Source: Gordonia humi (GTDB taxonomy: Bacteria; Actinomycetota; Actinomycetes; Mycobacteriales; Mycobacteriaceae). From it: a stretch of 64,000 bases of DNA. Numbering within the stretch: position 1 is the first letter of the stretch; each line of letters starts with the position of its first letter. The notes under the pieces are model-generated. The model searched no databases and was not told where the DNA came from. It was given only the letters and a program-made list of their open reading frames with translations. The position numbers and the translations under genes are program-made. Where the stretch lies: contig NZ_JACIFP010000001.1 in the NCBI RefSeq assembly GCF_014197435.1, positions 4,526,001-4,590,000 of the forward strand, in the 5' to 3' direction. Positions 8,328 through 16,792 of this stretch are shown in pieces.

Positions 8328-9373
8328 GAATCGTCACCGCACCCTGGCGGTGGGTCCGCGCGGTGATCGACTGGGTGATCGACCCGCGACCCAAGACCGC
8401 CCGGCACGATCGGGCCCTCGAACTCGGGTGGGGTGTCGCCGCCGTCGGTGTCACGCTCGTCGCCACCCTGATCGGCGGCGCGATCTACTGGTATTCGCCC
8501 GGCCACTACCGGGTGGTCGCCGAGTTCACCGAGGCGGGACAGCTCTCCTCCGGGGACAGCGTCCGCGTCGCGGGCGTGCCGGTCGGCACGGTCAAGAAGG
8601 TCGAACTCGCCGGCGATCACGTCGACGTCGAGATGGCCGTGCGCTGGGGCACGTTCCTCGGCGACGAGACCGACGCCGACGTCAAGATGCTCACCATCGT
8701 CGGCGGCAGCTACATCGATCTGACGACGGTCGGCACCGTGCCGCTCGGCGACGCGGTGATCCCGCAGGAGCGCACCAGCATCCCGTACAGCCTCGCCGAG
8801 ACCTTTCAGAAGATGCAGCCCAAGCTCGCCGAGATCGACGCAGCTCCCGCACGCAGATCCATCGCGCAGATCGGCGTCGCCCTCGAGGAGAATCCGGACG
8901 CGCTCCGCACGAATCTGACGATCATGCAGTCGATGCTCACCAATCTCCAGCAGCGCCAGGACCAGTTCGGCTCCATGCTGCGACTGGCCGCCGACTACGC
9001 CGAGCAGATCGACGCCGACGGCGACGTCCTCACCGAGCTCGCCCGCAACCTCGACTCGTTCATCTCGGAGTACTCGATCTTCGGCTCCCGCCTCAACGTG
9101 GTGCTCGACCACCTGTCGCTGCTCCTTCAGCGCGTGCGCGGTCTGGCGATGCTCTACACCAAGGACGTCCAGCCGCTCGTCGACCGGATCGACGCGGTGG
9201 GCCGCGAGTTCGGTCCGGCGCTGGAGAAGTACACGCCGATGATCGAACAGGGCCGGGATCTGATCACCCGCCTGGAGGGCATGGTCCAACCCGACGGCTC
9301 GATCGTCGTCGACCACGGCCAGACCCTGCTGACCTCGAACTTCTGCATTCCGTTGCCGGGGGTGAGGTGCTGA
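8315..9373 (+). CDS. MCE-family protein, MceC position
   Basis: The GTG at 8315 gives 352 aa and a 13-bp overlap with mceB; a TTG at 8324 is an alternative start. An unusually long cytoplasmic N-terminus (RIVTAPWRWVRAVIDWVIDP) precedes the membrane anchor at about residues 33-57. The MCE domain follows (RVVAEFTEAGQLSSGDSVRVAGVPVGTV), then coiled-coil helices and a C-terminal tail ending in NFCIPLPGVRC. It is a subunit of the lipid-import needle. Confidence 0.88.
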   Translation: MQALRIVTAPWRWVRAVIDWVIDPRPKTARHDRALELGWGVAAVGVTLVATLIGGAIYWYSPGHYRVVAEFTEAGQLSSGDSVRVAGVPVGTVKKVELAGDHVDVEMAVRWGTFLGDETDADVKMLTIVGGSYIDLTTVGTVPLGDAVIPQERTSIPYSLAETFQKMQPKLAEIDAAPARRSIAQIGVALEENPDALRTNLTIMQSMLTNLQQRQDQFGSMLRLAADYAEQIDADGDVLTELARNLDSFISEYSIFGSRLNVVLDHLSLLLQRVRGLAMLYTKDVQPLVDRIDAVGREFGPALEKYTPMIEQGRDLITRLEGMVQPDGSIVVDHGQTLLTSNFCIPLPGVRC

Positions 9374-10488
9374 TGATCGCCACAGTCCTCCGTTCCCCCT
9401 GGCTGATCACCGGGATCGCCGTCTCCGTGGTCGTCGCCGTGGTCGCCGGCTTCCTGATCGCCGACCGGCAGTCCTCGCGCGCGGCGTCGTACTGCGCCGA
9501 GTTCGACGACGCCACCGGTCTGTTCGTCGGCAACCAGGTGACCCGCCGCGGGGTGCCGATCGGCGAGATCACCGGCGTCGACACCGCCGACGGTCACGCC
9601 GTCGTCCGGTTCACCGCGTCGAACCGGCAGAAGATCCCCGCCGACGTGTCCGCGGCGACCGTCGCGCCGTCGGTGATCGCGGTCCGACAGCTCGCGCTGA
9701 TCGGCGACTACACCGGCGGCCCCGAACTGGCGACCGACCGATGCATCCCGAAGATCGACACCAACACACCCGCGTCGATATCGGAGTCGATGCAGAGCCT
9801 GTCCGACGTCGCCGCGCAACTGACGACCGACGGAGGTCTGGCCGAGTCGAAGCAGGTGCTGTCGGCGATGACCCGCCTCGACGACGCCCTCGACGGCACC
9901 GGTCCGCTGTTGAACACGATCATCAAACAGCTCGCTCAACCCGGCCGCACGCCCATCAACGGCGCGCTGACCGACACCTCCCGGATCATCGACAGCGCGA
10001 GTTCGCTGTCGACGGGGCTGGCGAGCAACTGGGGGTTCCTGGAATCGTTCATCACTGAGATCTCCGGAGTCGTGAAGCCGCTGATCCTGCCGACCGTCGA
10101 CAGCGTCGCGGGCATCATCGGCGCGCTGCCGGAGACCCTGAACATGCTCAGCGGCGTCATCGACCAGTACAGCCACTTCATCTGGCCCGCAGCCGACGTC
10201 GTCGTCCCGCTGGCTCGTCTCGTCGGCAACGGCATGCGCAGCTTCGGCGACGTCCTGGGCATCGTGCCCGTCCTGATCCGCGCGTTCACGGTCTCGTTCG
10301 ACCAGAAGAACATGGGGCTGCGCATCCGGTACACGCCGCCGACCACCCGCATTCCGGCGCAGAATCCGAAGGCCACATGCGCCAACATCAACCGGTACGC
10401 CCCCGGCCAGTGCACCGTGACCGATCCGTCCGGCATGGACATCGACGTGCTGACGCTGATCCTCACCATGACGGGAGCGGCCCGATGA
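9373..10488 (+). CDS. MCE-family protein, MceD position
   Basis: It begins at an ATG overlapping the mceC stop by one base (TGATG) and is 371 aa. The anchor WLITGIAVSVVVAVVAGFLIA is followed by an MCE domain (YCAEFDDATGLFVGNQVTRRGVPIGEI) and a long helical part with hydrophobic patches (about 195-300) that likely line the lipid tunnel. Overlapping starts throughout the operon imply equal production of the six subunits. Confidence 0.88.
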   Translation: MIATVLRSPWLITGIAVSVVVAVVAGFLIADRQSSRAASYCAEFDDATGLFVGNQVTRRGVPIGEITGVDTADGHAVVRFTASNRQKIPADVSAATVAPSVIAVRQLALIGDYTGGPELATDRCIPKIDTNTPASISESMQSLSDVAAQLTTDGGLAESKQVLSAMTRLDDALDGTGPLLNTIIKQLAQPGRTPINGALTDTSRIIDSASSLSTGLASNWGFLESFITEISGVVKPLILPTVDSVAGIIGALPETLNMLSGVIDQYSHFIWPAADVVVPLARLVGNGMRSFGDVLGIVPVLIRAFTVSFDQKNMGLRIRYTPPTTRIPAQNPKATCANINRYAPGQCTVTDPSGMDIDVLTLILTMTGAAR

Positions 10489-11534
10489 CGATCGATCTGC
10501 AGAGGGTACGGACCGCCGCGATCCGCGCGGTGGTTCTCGCGGTGGTGGCGACTCTCGGTCTCACCGGATGCTCGGCGTACGCGAAGTTCGCCCCGGAGAA
10601 CCTGCCGACGCCGCAGAGCATGTCCGACGGCTACGAGATCGCGGCGCTCGTCCCGACCGCCGTGAACCTCCCGCTCGAATCGAACGTGGTGGTCGGCGGC
10701 ATCACCGCGGGCGGCGTCGCGGCGATCGAACCCGCCGACGGCGCCACCCGGATCACGCTGCGCATTCACGACGGCGTCGTGGTCTCGGCGTCGGCCCGGC
10801 TCGAACTGCGCCAGGACACGCTGCTCGGCGACACCTACGTGTCGATCACCAATCCGCGCGACCCCAGCGGCGACGCCCTGCGTCCCGGAGGGACGCTCGC
10901 GCTCAAGCAGGTGGCGCAGCCAGTGCAGATCGAACAGTTGATGTCGTCGTTGACGAACTTCCTCGGCAGCGGCAGCCTGCTCCAGCTCGGCAACACGTTC
11001 AACGCGCTGACCGGGCAGTTCCCGGAGGATCCGAAGGAGATCGTGAAGATCGAATCGGTGCTCACCGACACGCTCGACACATGGGCGACCAGCACCGATG
11101 ATCTGGGCGGCATCCTGACCGACCTCGCCGCGCTCTCGACCCGGCTCACGTCGATGCGCGACACTCTCGAGTTCACGCTCAGCCCGGCGGGCGTCAACCA
11201 GTTCAAAGCCATCAGCGACACCACCTACATGGTGGCGATCCTCGGCCGACTGTCCGATGCGCTCGGCCCGGCCATGCCGCTGGTCCCGGTGTTGACGAGC
11301 CTGACTCGAACCGTCCAGGACGTGCTCACCCCGCTGATGATCCCCGGATATCCGGGCAACACGATCTCCAACGCCGAGATGCTCAGCGACGTGCTCACCG
11401 ACAAGGTGATCCCGTGGCTGAACAATGCGCCCGGCGTCGACCTGCGATCGGTCACCGTCGCCAACAACGTCTCCGACCGTGACGTCACCGCACAGATGGT
11501 CCGAATGTTCCGCATGTTGGGGCTGGTGGAGTGA
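10485..11534 (+). CDS. MCE-family lipoprotein, MceE (LprK-like) position
   Basis: This 349-residue protein has a lipoprotein signal: hydrophobic AAIRAVVLAVVATLGLTGCS with a lipobox LTGC, cysteine at about residue 30. In Mce operons the fifth subunit is the lipoprotein, and this fits. The MCE domain lies at about residues 50-130 (YEIAALVPTAVNLPLESNVVVGGITAGGV). It overlaps mceD by 4 bp (ATGA) and is expected to be lipidated and anchored in the membrane. Confidence 0.9.
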   Translation: MTIDLQRVRTAAIRAVVLAVVATLGLTGCSAYAKFAPENLPTPQSMSDGYEIAALVPTAVNLPLESNVVVGGITAGGVAAIEPADGATRITLRIHDGVVVSASARLELRQDTLLGDTYVSITNPRDPSGDALRPGGTLALKQVAQPVQIEQLMSSLTNFLGSGSLLQLGNTFNALTGQFPEDPKEIVKIESVLTDTLDTWATSTDDLGGILTDLAALSTRLTSMRDTLEFTLSPAGVNQFKAISDTTYMVAILGRLSDALGPAMPLVPVLTSLTRTVQDVLTPLMIPGYPGNTISNAEMLSDVLTDKVIPWLNNAPGVDLRSVTVANNVSDRDVTAQMVRMFRMLGLVE

Positions 11535-12499
11535 ACCGAAACAGCAGGATCGAACTGGCCCTCAACGTGTTGGCGTTCGCCGTCGTCGTCGTGGTGTGCG
11601 GCGGCTACCTCGCGACCCAGGCCTATCACTGGCATCCGCTGGCGAACACCAAGACCGCGTATGTCGAGGTCACCGACGCCAACCTCGTTCTCGAGGACAC
11701 CGGAGTCTTCGTCAGCGGGGTCCGCATCGGCAGCGTCGCCGACGTCCGCCTGCAGCCCGAGGGGGCGACGCTGGTTCTCGAGTACGACGCGCAGAACCGA
11801 CTGCCCGCGGATTCGACGCTGTCGATCGGCCTGCAGTCCGCGCTCGGCGAACCGTTCCTGAACTTCGTTCCGGGAACAGGCCGCGGCGGCTACCTCGAGA
11901 ACGGTGCGACGGTCGCCGCGGACGCCCTCGACGAACCCGAGTCGATCCCGGGGATATTCGATCGGATCTCGACGATGTCGTCGCTGTTCGCCGCCGATCC
12001 GATGTCGGGGATCCTCAAGACCGTGTCGGAGGCGCTCGACGGGACGCAGGACTCCCTCGACCGGATCAGCGACGGCACGCGGCTCGTGGCGGCGATGCTG
12101 TTGTCCCGCTCCCCGCGGCTGCGGACGATGTTCGCCAACACGCAGATCTACACGTCGAACCTCGACTGGATCCTGGAGCAGCTGCCGTTGTTCTCCGGCG
12201 GGCTGGGCGACATCGTCGTCGACTTCGACACCGCCCTCGACGCGACCGGCAGGCTCGTGAATCAGGGGCATCTGAACTCGGCGATGCGCGACTCGTTGTA
12301 CCCGTTCCTCACCCGGCTCAACCCGTACCTGCGGAAGATCCTGCCCGAGGTCATGGACGCCCTCGGACCGTTGCTGCCGATCGCCACCGCTATCGACGGC
12401 ACCGTCCCGCCGATCGACATGAGTGCGTTCCTGTCGCAGGCGCTCGAACTGTTCGGCGGCGGCGACGGCGTCCGACTCGTCATCACCCAACCGAAATGA
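11531..12499 (+). CDS. MCE-family protein, MceF position
   Basis: The GTG start overlaps the mceE stop by 4 bp; the product is 322 aa. It has a membrane anchor (LALNVLAFAVVVVVCGGYLA), an MCE domain (AYVEVTDANLVLEDTGVFVSGVRIGSV) and a helical C-terminal half. It is the last of six MCE subunits. A 33-bp gap separates it from the mce-associated gene. Confidence 0.89.
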   Translation: MNRNSRIELALNVLAFAVVVVVCGGYLATQAYHWHPLANTKTAYVEVTDANLVLEDTGVFVSGVRIGSVADVRLQPEGATLVLEYDAQNRLPADSTLSIGLQSALGEPFLNFVPGTGRGGYLENGATVAADALDEPESIPGIFDRISTMSSLFAADPMSGILKTVSEALDGTQDSLDRISDGTRLVAAMLLSRSPRLRTMFANTQIYTSNLDWILEQLPLFSGGLGDIVVDFDTALDATGRLVNQGHLNSAMRDSLYPFLTRLNPYLRKILPEVMDALGPLLPIATAIDGTVPPIDMSAFLSQALELFGGGDGVRLVITQPK

Positions 12500-12532
12500 C
12501 CCGTACCTCTCCCGCACCGAATGGAGTATCCG

Positions 12533-13300
12533 ATGTCTGAGCAGACACTGACCCACGACGACGTCGTCCCCGAGGACGAGACCACCACCGACGATGCGGC
12601 GCCCGCGTCGACCGGTGACGAACCGACGTCCGAGTCGTCGGCGAAGGAGACGAAGACCGACCGACGCCCACGCAGGCAGGTCACGCTGTCCGTTCCCATG
12701 CTGATCGCCGGACTGATGATCATCGCGCTCATCGCATCGACCGTCGTATTCGCCGTCCGCGACTTCTCCGCGCGTGGCGACCTCGACGCCGTGCGCGCCG
12801 AGCAGGCCGACGAGGCCGAGGCCGAGCGGGTCGCGGGCGACTACGCGGTCGCCGCGATGACCCTCGACTACCAGGATGTGACCGCGTGGATCACGGCCGC
12901 GAAGAAGGGCGTCTCCCCCGAACTGGCCCGCACCCTGACCGCCGCGGGCACCGCCATGGAGCAGGTGCTGCCGATGATGCGGATCAAGAGCACGGCGGAC
13001 CTGATCACGACCTCGGTGACCGACGCCGACGGCGACCTGTTCCGCGTCGACGCGACCCTGAACGTGAACATGTCGACGATCCAGAACCCGTCGGGATCCA
13101 GCCAGGTCAGTGCGTTCCAAGTGGTGATGGACCGGTCCAAGGACTGGATGATCACCGCGGTCGGCGATCCGGCGGGCAACGGTCCGCTCGACTCGATCCC
13201 CGGTCTGCCGCAGCCCGGCGCCGGACAGACCGACACGCCGGCACCGCCCGCACCCGCCGCGCCCGGGACTCCGGCGCCGGCTCCCGCGCCGGGCAACTGA
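12533..13300 (+). CDS. Mce-associated membrane protein (Mam)
   Basis: The 255-residue product has an acidic, disordered N-terminus of about 55 residues, one membrane segment (SVPMLIAGLMIIALIASTVVFAV), an extracytoplasmic SnoaL/NTF2-like domain of about 130 residues and a Pro/Ala-rich tail. Mam proteins are encoded beside mce genes and are thought to stabilise the transporter. An in-frame ATG at 12521 exists, but GGAG at 12523-12526, 6 nt before the ATG at 12533, favours the second start. Confidence 0.85.
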   Translation: MSEQTLTHDDVVPEDETTTDDAAPASTGDEPTSESSAKETKTDRRPRRQVTLSVPMLIAGLMIIALIASTVVFAVRDFSARGDLDAVRAEQADEAEAERVAGDYAVAAMTLDYQDVTAWITAAKKGVSPELARTLTAAGTAMEQVLPMMRIKSTADLITTSVTDADGDLFRVDATLNVNMSTIQNPSGSSQVSAFQVVMDRSKDWMITAVGDPAGNGPLDSIPGLPQPGAGQTDTPAPPAPAAPGTPAPAPAPGN

Positions 13301-13301
13301 C

Positions 13302-14141
13302 GTGCGGATCGAGGGCCGGGAGCGCCCGTCGGCGATCGGCGGTTGGACGGACAACTTCTCCGACAACGCGCTCGGACCGGTACGGACGCTCGGTCGCACG
13401 TTCCGGCTCGCGATCGTCACCGTCGTCGCGATCGTCACCGACATCGTCCGCGGCCGGTTGAAGGTCAAGGAGACCGTGGTGATGGGCTGGTACCTGGTCA
13501 GCGTCACCGCGATCCCCGCGTTCCTGATGGCGATCCCGTTCGGTGTGATCGTCACCATCCAGATCGGCAACATCATCAATCAGCTGGGCGCACAGTCGTT
13601 GCTCGGTGCGGCGAGTGGGTTCGCGGTGATCCAGCAGGCCGCACCGCTGGCCTCGGGTGTGCTTCTCGGTGGGGCGGGGGCTTCGGCGATCGCCGCCGAT
13701 CTGGGCGCCCGCACGGTGCGCGAGGAGATCGACGCGATGCGCACGATGGGCATCGATCCGATCCAGCGCCTCGTGGTTCCGCGGGTGCTGGCCGCGGCGA
13801 TCGTCGCTCCCCTGCTCGCACTGTTCATCATCCTGGTCGGCGTGGTCGCCGCGTTCTATCTGGCGGTCACGATCCAGGGCGTCGGCCCGGGCAGCTACTG
13901 GCAATCGTTCGGGGCGTTCGCCTCCGGACGCGATCTGGTCCTGGGCGCGGTGAAGGCGATCGTGTTCGGCCTCATCATCGGGGTCATCGGCTGTCAGCGG
14001 GGCCTCGAGGCGCGTGGCGGCCCGCAGGGGGTGGCCAACGGAGTCAACGCCACCGTGGTGGTCTCCACGGTCGGCATCATCGGCGTCAACTTCATCCTCA
14101 CGCTCATCTACACGGTGTTCTTCCCGATCCAGATCGGATAG
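13302..14141 (+). CDS. MlaE/YrbE-family permease, YrbEA type, last gene of mce operon
   Basis: The GTG at 13302 is one base after the mce-associated stop; the product is 279 aa with about five membrane segments. The coupling motif TVREEIDAMRTMGIDPIQRLVVPRVLA and the stretch IGCQRGLEARGGPQGVANGVNATVV are characteristic of the A-type YrbE subunit. It should pair with the B-type subunit at 5389-6246. In known mce operons both yrbE genes precede mceA, so having this one at the 3' end is a rearranged order. Confidence 0.92.
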   Translation: MRIEGRERPSAIGGWTDNFSDNALGPVRTLGRTFRLAIVTVVAIVTDIVRGRLKVKETVVMGWYLVSVTAIPAFLMAIPFGVIVTIQIGNIINQLGAQSLLGAASGFAVIQQAAPLASGVLLGGAGASAIAADLGARTVREEIDAMRTMGIDPIQRLVVPRVLAAAIVAPLLALFIILVGVVAAFYLAVTIQGVGPGSYWQSFGAFASGRDLVLGAVKAIVFGLIIGVIGCQRGLEARGGPQGVANGVNATVVVSTVGIIGVNFILTLIYTVFFPIQIG

Positions 14142-14176
14142 CGAGCGTCACCGGCTGAGAGGGTCTCTCACGCTCG
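14142..14176. terminator. stem-loop between yrbEA and the convergent LLM gene
   Basis: CGAGCGT at 14142-14148 pairs perfectly with ACGCTCG at 14170-14176, and GAGAG/CTCTC forms an inner stem. It begins one base after the yrbEA stop and overlaps the stop of the convergent oxidoreductase gene. There is no T-run, so its strength as a terminator is uncertain. Confidence 0.4.
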
Positions 14177-15010
14177 GATGATCGCCGCCAACTCGACGGT
14201 CACGTCCGACGAGCCCAGGACCTGGATCGCGACGTGGTCCGCGCCCGCGGCGAGATGCTCGTCGACCTTCGCGCGAACGGCAGCGGCGTCGCCGTGGGCG
14301 ACGAGCGCGTCGATCAGGTCGTCGGTGCCGCCGTCGGCGATGTCCGCGTCGGTGTATCCGAGTCGTTTCAGATTCGACGTGTAGTTGCGCAGGTGCAGGT
14401 ACGGCTGGTCGACCGGCGGGCGGCCGACGGCGCGCGCGGCCACCGGATCGGTGTCGACGACCACCTTGTGCTCGGGCGCGAGGAGCGCGCCGTCGCCGAG
14501 GGTCTCGCGTGCGACGGCGGTGTGCGCGGGCGGCGTCAGATACGGATGCGCACCGAGCGCGCGTTCGGCCGACAGCGCGAGCATCTTCGGTCCGAGTGCG
14601 GCGAGGACACGGCGGTTCACCGGAACGCCTCCGCCGTCGAGCGCGTCGAGATAGGCCTGCACCGCCTGGTACGGGCTGGTGTACTCGGCCGTCGCCTCGG
14701 GATGACCCGCGCCGATCCCGAGGTAGAAGCGTCCCGGGAAGTCACGGTCGAGTTCGACGAACTCGGCGGCGATGGCGGCCGGATCGGTGTTCCAGATGTT
14801 GACGATGCCGGTGGCGACGGTGATCTGCTCGGTCGCCTCGAGCACCGCGCGTACGGGCCGCAGGTGCGCCGGGGACCCGCCGAGCCAGATGGTTCCGTAT
14901 CCGAGTCGTTCGATCTCACCGACCGTGTCGGAGGAGAACTGGCCGAATCCTCCCCACACGCCGTGGCGGCCGAATCGGGCGATGTGCGCTGACTTGTCAC
15001 TGTCGGTCAT
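14168..15010 (-). CDS. LLM-class F420-dependent oxidoreductase (TIGR03620-like)
   Basis: This 280-residue protein begins at the ATG at 15010. It has the luciferase-like TIM-barrel pattern of the F420 branch: GRHGVWGGFGQFSSDTVGEIE, then ATGIVNIWNTDPAAIAAEF and FYLGIGAGHPEAT, and the phosphate-binding AHPYLTPPAHT region. Such enzymes use reduced deazaflavin F420 for hydride transfer; the substrate is unknown. An extended upstream reading frame exists but lacks family sequence. It stands alone, convergent with the mce operon. Confidence 0.85.
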   Translation of the reverse strand: MTDSDKSAHIARFGRHGVWGGFGQFSSDTVGEIERLGYGTIWLGGSPAHLRPVRAVLEATEQITVATGIVNIWNTDPAAIAAEFVELDRDFPGRFYLGIGAGHPEATAEYTSPYQAVQAYLDALDGGGVPVNRRVLAALGPKMLALSAERALGAHPYLTPPAHTAVARETLGDGALLAPEHKVVVDTDPVAARAVGRPPVDQPYLHLRNYTSNLKRLGYTDADIADGGTDDLIDALVAHGDAAAVRAKVDEHLAAGADHVAIQVLGSSDVTVELAAIIRA

Positions 15011-15130
15011 GACGAGTGCAACCGGTGGGGCCCGGCTCACTATTCCCGCGGGAGTCGCACGGGCTCCCCGCCTGGTGCGGCCGGTGCGTCGACGCGACGA
15101 CGGCGCCGCCTCGGCGCAACGGTACGACCC

Positions 15131-15153
15131 GCGATACTGCGATACTGCGATAC
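15131..15153 (+). repeat. 8-bp tandem repeat GCGATACT upstream of the holin-like gene
   Basis: GCGATACT occurs twice and is followed by GCGATAC, about 50-70 bp before the start at 15201. Each copy holds a GATACT that resembles a -10 hexamer, so the repeat could slide a promoter or offer tandem binding sites. It lies in the 190-bp region shared with the divergent LLM gene. Confidence 0.7.
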
Positions 15154-15200
15154 GTGGACGATTCACACCGTCGGCTCAGAACACGTGACAGTATGAACCC

Positions 15201-15608
15201 ATGCGCGCATTCCTCATTCGAAGCGCCCTGACCGGGCTGGCTCTCTGGATCGCCACACTGATCGTCCCCGGCGTGACGTTCGACTTCGGCGATCTCACGA
15301 CGTGGTGGGCCAAGGTGGGCGTCGTCCTGCTGGTCGCCGTGGTCTTCGGTCTGGTGAACGGCTTCGTGAAGCCGGTCGTGCAGATCTTGGCCATCCCGCT
15401 GTACATCCTCACCCTCGGGCTGATCCACATCGTCATCAACGCCCTGATGCTGAGCCTGACGTCGTGGCTCACCGACAACGTCTTCCACCTCGGTCTGGAC
15501 GTGCGCGACTTCTTCTGGTCGGCGGTCCTCGGTGCGATCGTCGTCTCGGTGGTCGGCTGGTTCACGGCCCTGCTGATGAAGGACCGCGTGGAGAACCTGT
15601 ACTCGTGA
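15201..15608 (+). CDS. phage holin family-4 type membrane protein (PF04020-like)
   Basis: The 135-residue product is almost entirely four membrane helices (IRSALTGLALWIATLIVPGV, then VGVVLLVAVVFGLVNGFVKP, ILTLGLIHIVINALML and a last helix). The phrase GLVNGFVKPVVQILAIPL is typical of this widespread small-membrane-protein family. Despite the family name no lysis role is shown in actinobacteria; function is unknown. Its stop overlaps the next gene start by 4 bp, suggesting co-translation with the SIMPL protein. Confidence 0.85.
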   Translation: MRAFLIRSALTGLALWIATLIVPGVTFDFGDLTTWWAKVGVVLLVAVVFGLVNGFVKPVVQILAIPLYILTLGLIHIVINALMLSLTSWLTDNVFHLGLDVRDFFWSAVLGAIVVSVVGWFTALLMKDRVENLYS

Positions 15609-16234
15609 CCTCGACCGTCGCGCCGCGCACCGTGTCCGTCGTCGGGCACGGCGGCGCCGATGCGACACCGGACGCCATGCGGGTGGAACTCGGCGTCGAC
15701 TGTTTCGGCGACACCGTGGCCGACGCCCTCGCGTCGGCGAACGGCGCGGCGCGTGCGCTGACCGACGCGTTGGGCGGTGCCGGCGTCGCGTCCCGCGATC
15801 TGCAGACGTCCGGGCTGTCGGTGCATCCGCGGTTCGGCGATCACAGCCCCGACGGTGCACCGATCGTGGGATACGAGGCCTCGCACAACGTCACCGCCGT
15901 CCTGCGCGATCTGGACTCCGCCCCGTCGATCCTCGGCGCCGCTGCGGAGGCCGGCGGCGACGCCACCCGGATCACGAATGTCTCGATGATCGTCTCCGAC
16001 GAGACCGAGGCCGCGGTCGCCGCGCGCGATGCGGCGTACGCCGACGCCCTCGCACGAGCCCGCCAGTACGCGCATCTGGCGGGGTACGAGCTCGGCCCGG
16101 TCGTATCGGCCTCCGAGACCCCGCCCGGACGTGAGCGACCACCGGTCGTGATGGCCGCGAGATCGTCGGTTCCGGTGCACGCCGGATCGACCACGGTGAC
16201 CGCATCGATCGCGGTGGTCTTCGCTCTCGCCTGA
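15605..16234 (+). CDS. SIMPL-domain (DUF541) protein
   Basis: A GTG at 15605 overlaps the previous stop. The 209-residue product shows the SIMPL pattern: [22 protein letters not shown], then [35 protein letters not shown] and a C-terminal [26 protein letters not shown]. There is no obvious signal peptide, whereas many SIMPL proteins are periplasmic. Homologues associate with signalling or stress proteins; no enzymatic role is known. Confidence 0.85.
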   Translation: MTSTVAPRTVSVVGHGGADATPDAMRVELGVDCFGDTVADALASANGAARALTDALGGAGVASRDLQTSGLSVHPRFGDHSPDGAPIVGYEASHNVTAVLRDLDSAPSILGAAAEAGGDATRITNVSMIVSDETEAAVAARDAAYADALARARQYAHLAGYELGPVVSASETPPGRERPPVVMAARSSVPVHAGSTTVTASIAVVFALA

Positions 16235-16283
16235 GCCGGGCGGTCGATGCGGTCTTCGACGGCACTCCGTAACGTCCAGGGGT

Positions 16284-16736
16284 ATGCGAGCAGTTCTTCA
16301 ACGCGTCAGTTCCGCGTCGGTCACGGTCGACGGCAGGGTGGTCGGGGCCCTCGACCTCCCCGGCTCTCGGCAGGGCCTCGTGGCGCTGGTCGGTGTCAGC
16401 CATGACGACGACGCGGCCGCCGCGCGGAAGCTGGCCGACAAGATCTGGCGGCTGCGGATCCTCGACGGCGACGGCGATCGCCGAGACGCGTCGGCGGCCG
16501 ACCTCGACGCCCCGATCCTGGTGATCAGTCAGTTCACGCTGTACGCCGACACGACGAAGGGGCGTCGGCCGTCGTGGAACGCCGCCGCACCGGGTCCGGT
16601 GGCCGAGCCGCTCGTCGACGCCGTCGTCGATGCTCTCCGCGGGGCCGGCGCGACGGTCGAGACGGGTCGTTTCGGCGCGCACATGCATGTCGATCTGATC
16701 AACGACGGCCCGGTCACCGTTGTGATCGACATCTGA
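16284..16736 (+). CDS. dtd: D-aminoacyl-tRNA deacylase
   Basis: The 150-residue product is full length for DTD. It has the catalytic [17 protein letters not shown] motif and the Gly-cisPro region seen as [20 protein letters not shown] (NxGPVT). It removes D-amino acids mischarged on tRNA, and Gly from tRNA-Ala. The start [17 protein letters not shown] is invariant in the family. It is monocistronic or weakly linked to its neighbours. Confidence 0.96.
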   Translation: MRAVLQRVSSASVTVDGRVVGALDLPGSRQGLVALVGVSHDDDAAAARKLADKIWRLRILDGDGDRRDASAADLDAPILVISQFTLYADTTKGRRPSWNAAAPGPVAEPLVDAVVDALRGAGATVETGRFGAHMHVDLINDGPVTVVIDI

Positions 16737-16792
16737 CTTCACGTCGCGCCCGCAGCGGGTGTTTTCCCTGGCAGCACTGATATTCTTTCGCG

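Noticed and set aside
11225..13579. 784-codon minus-strand frame across mceE, mceF and the Mce-associated gene
   Set aside because: Shadow of the mce operon; low-complexity composition and no start-site signals.
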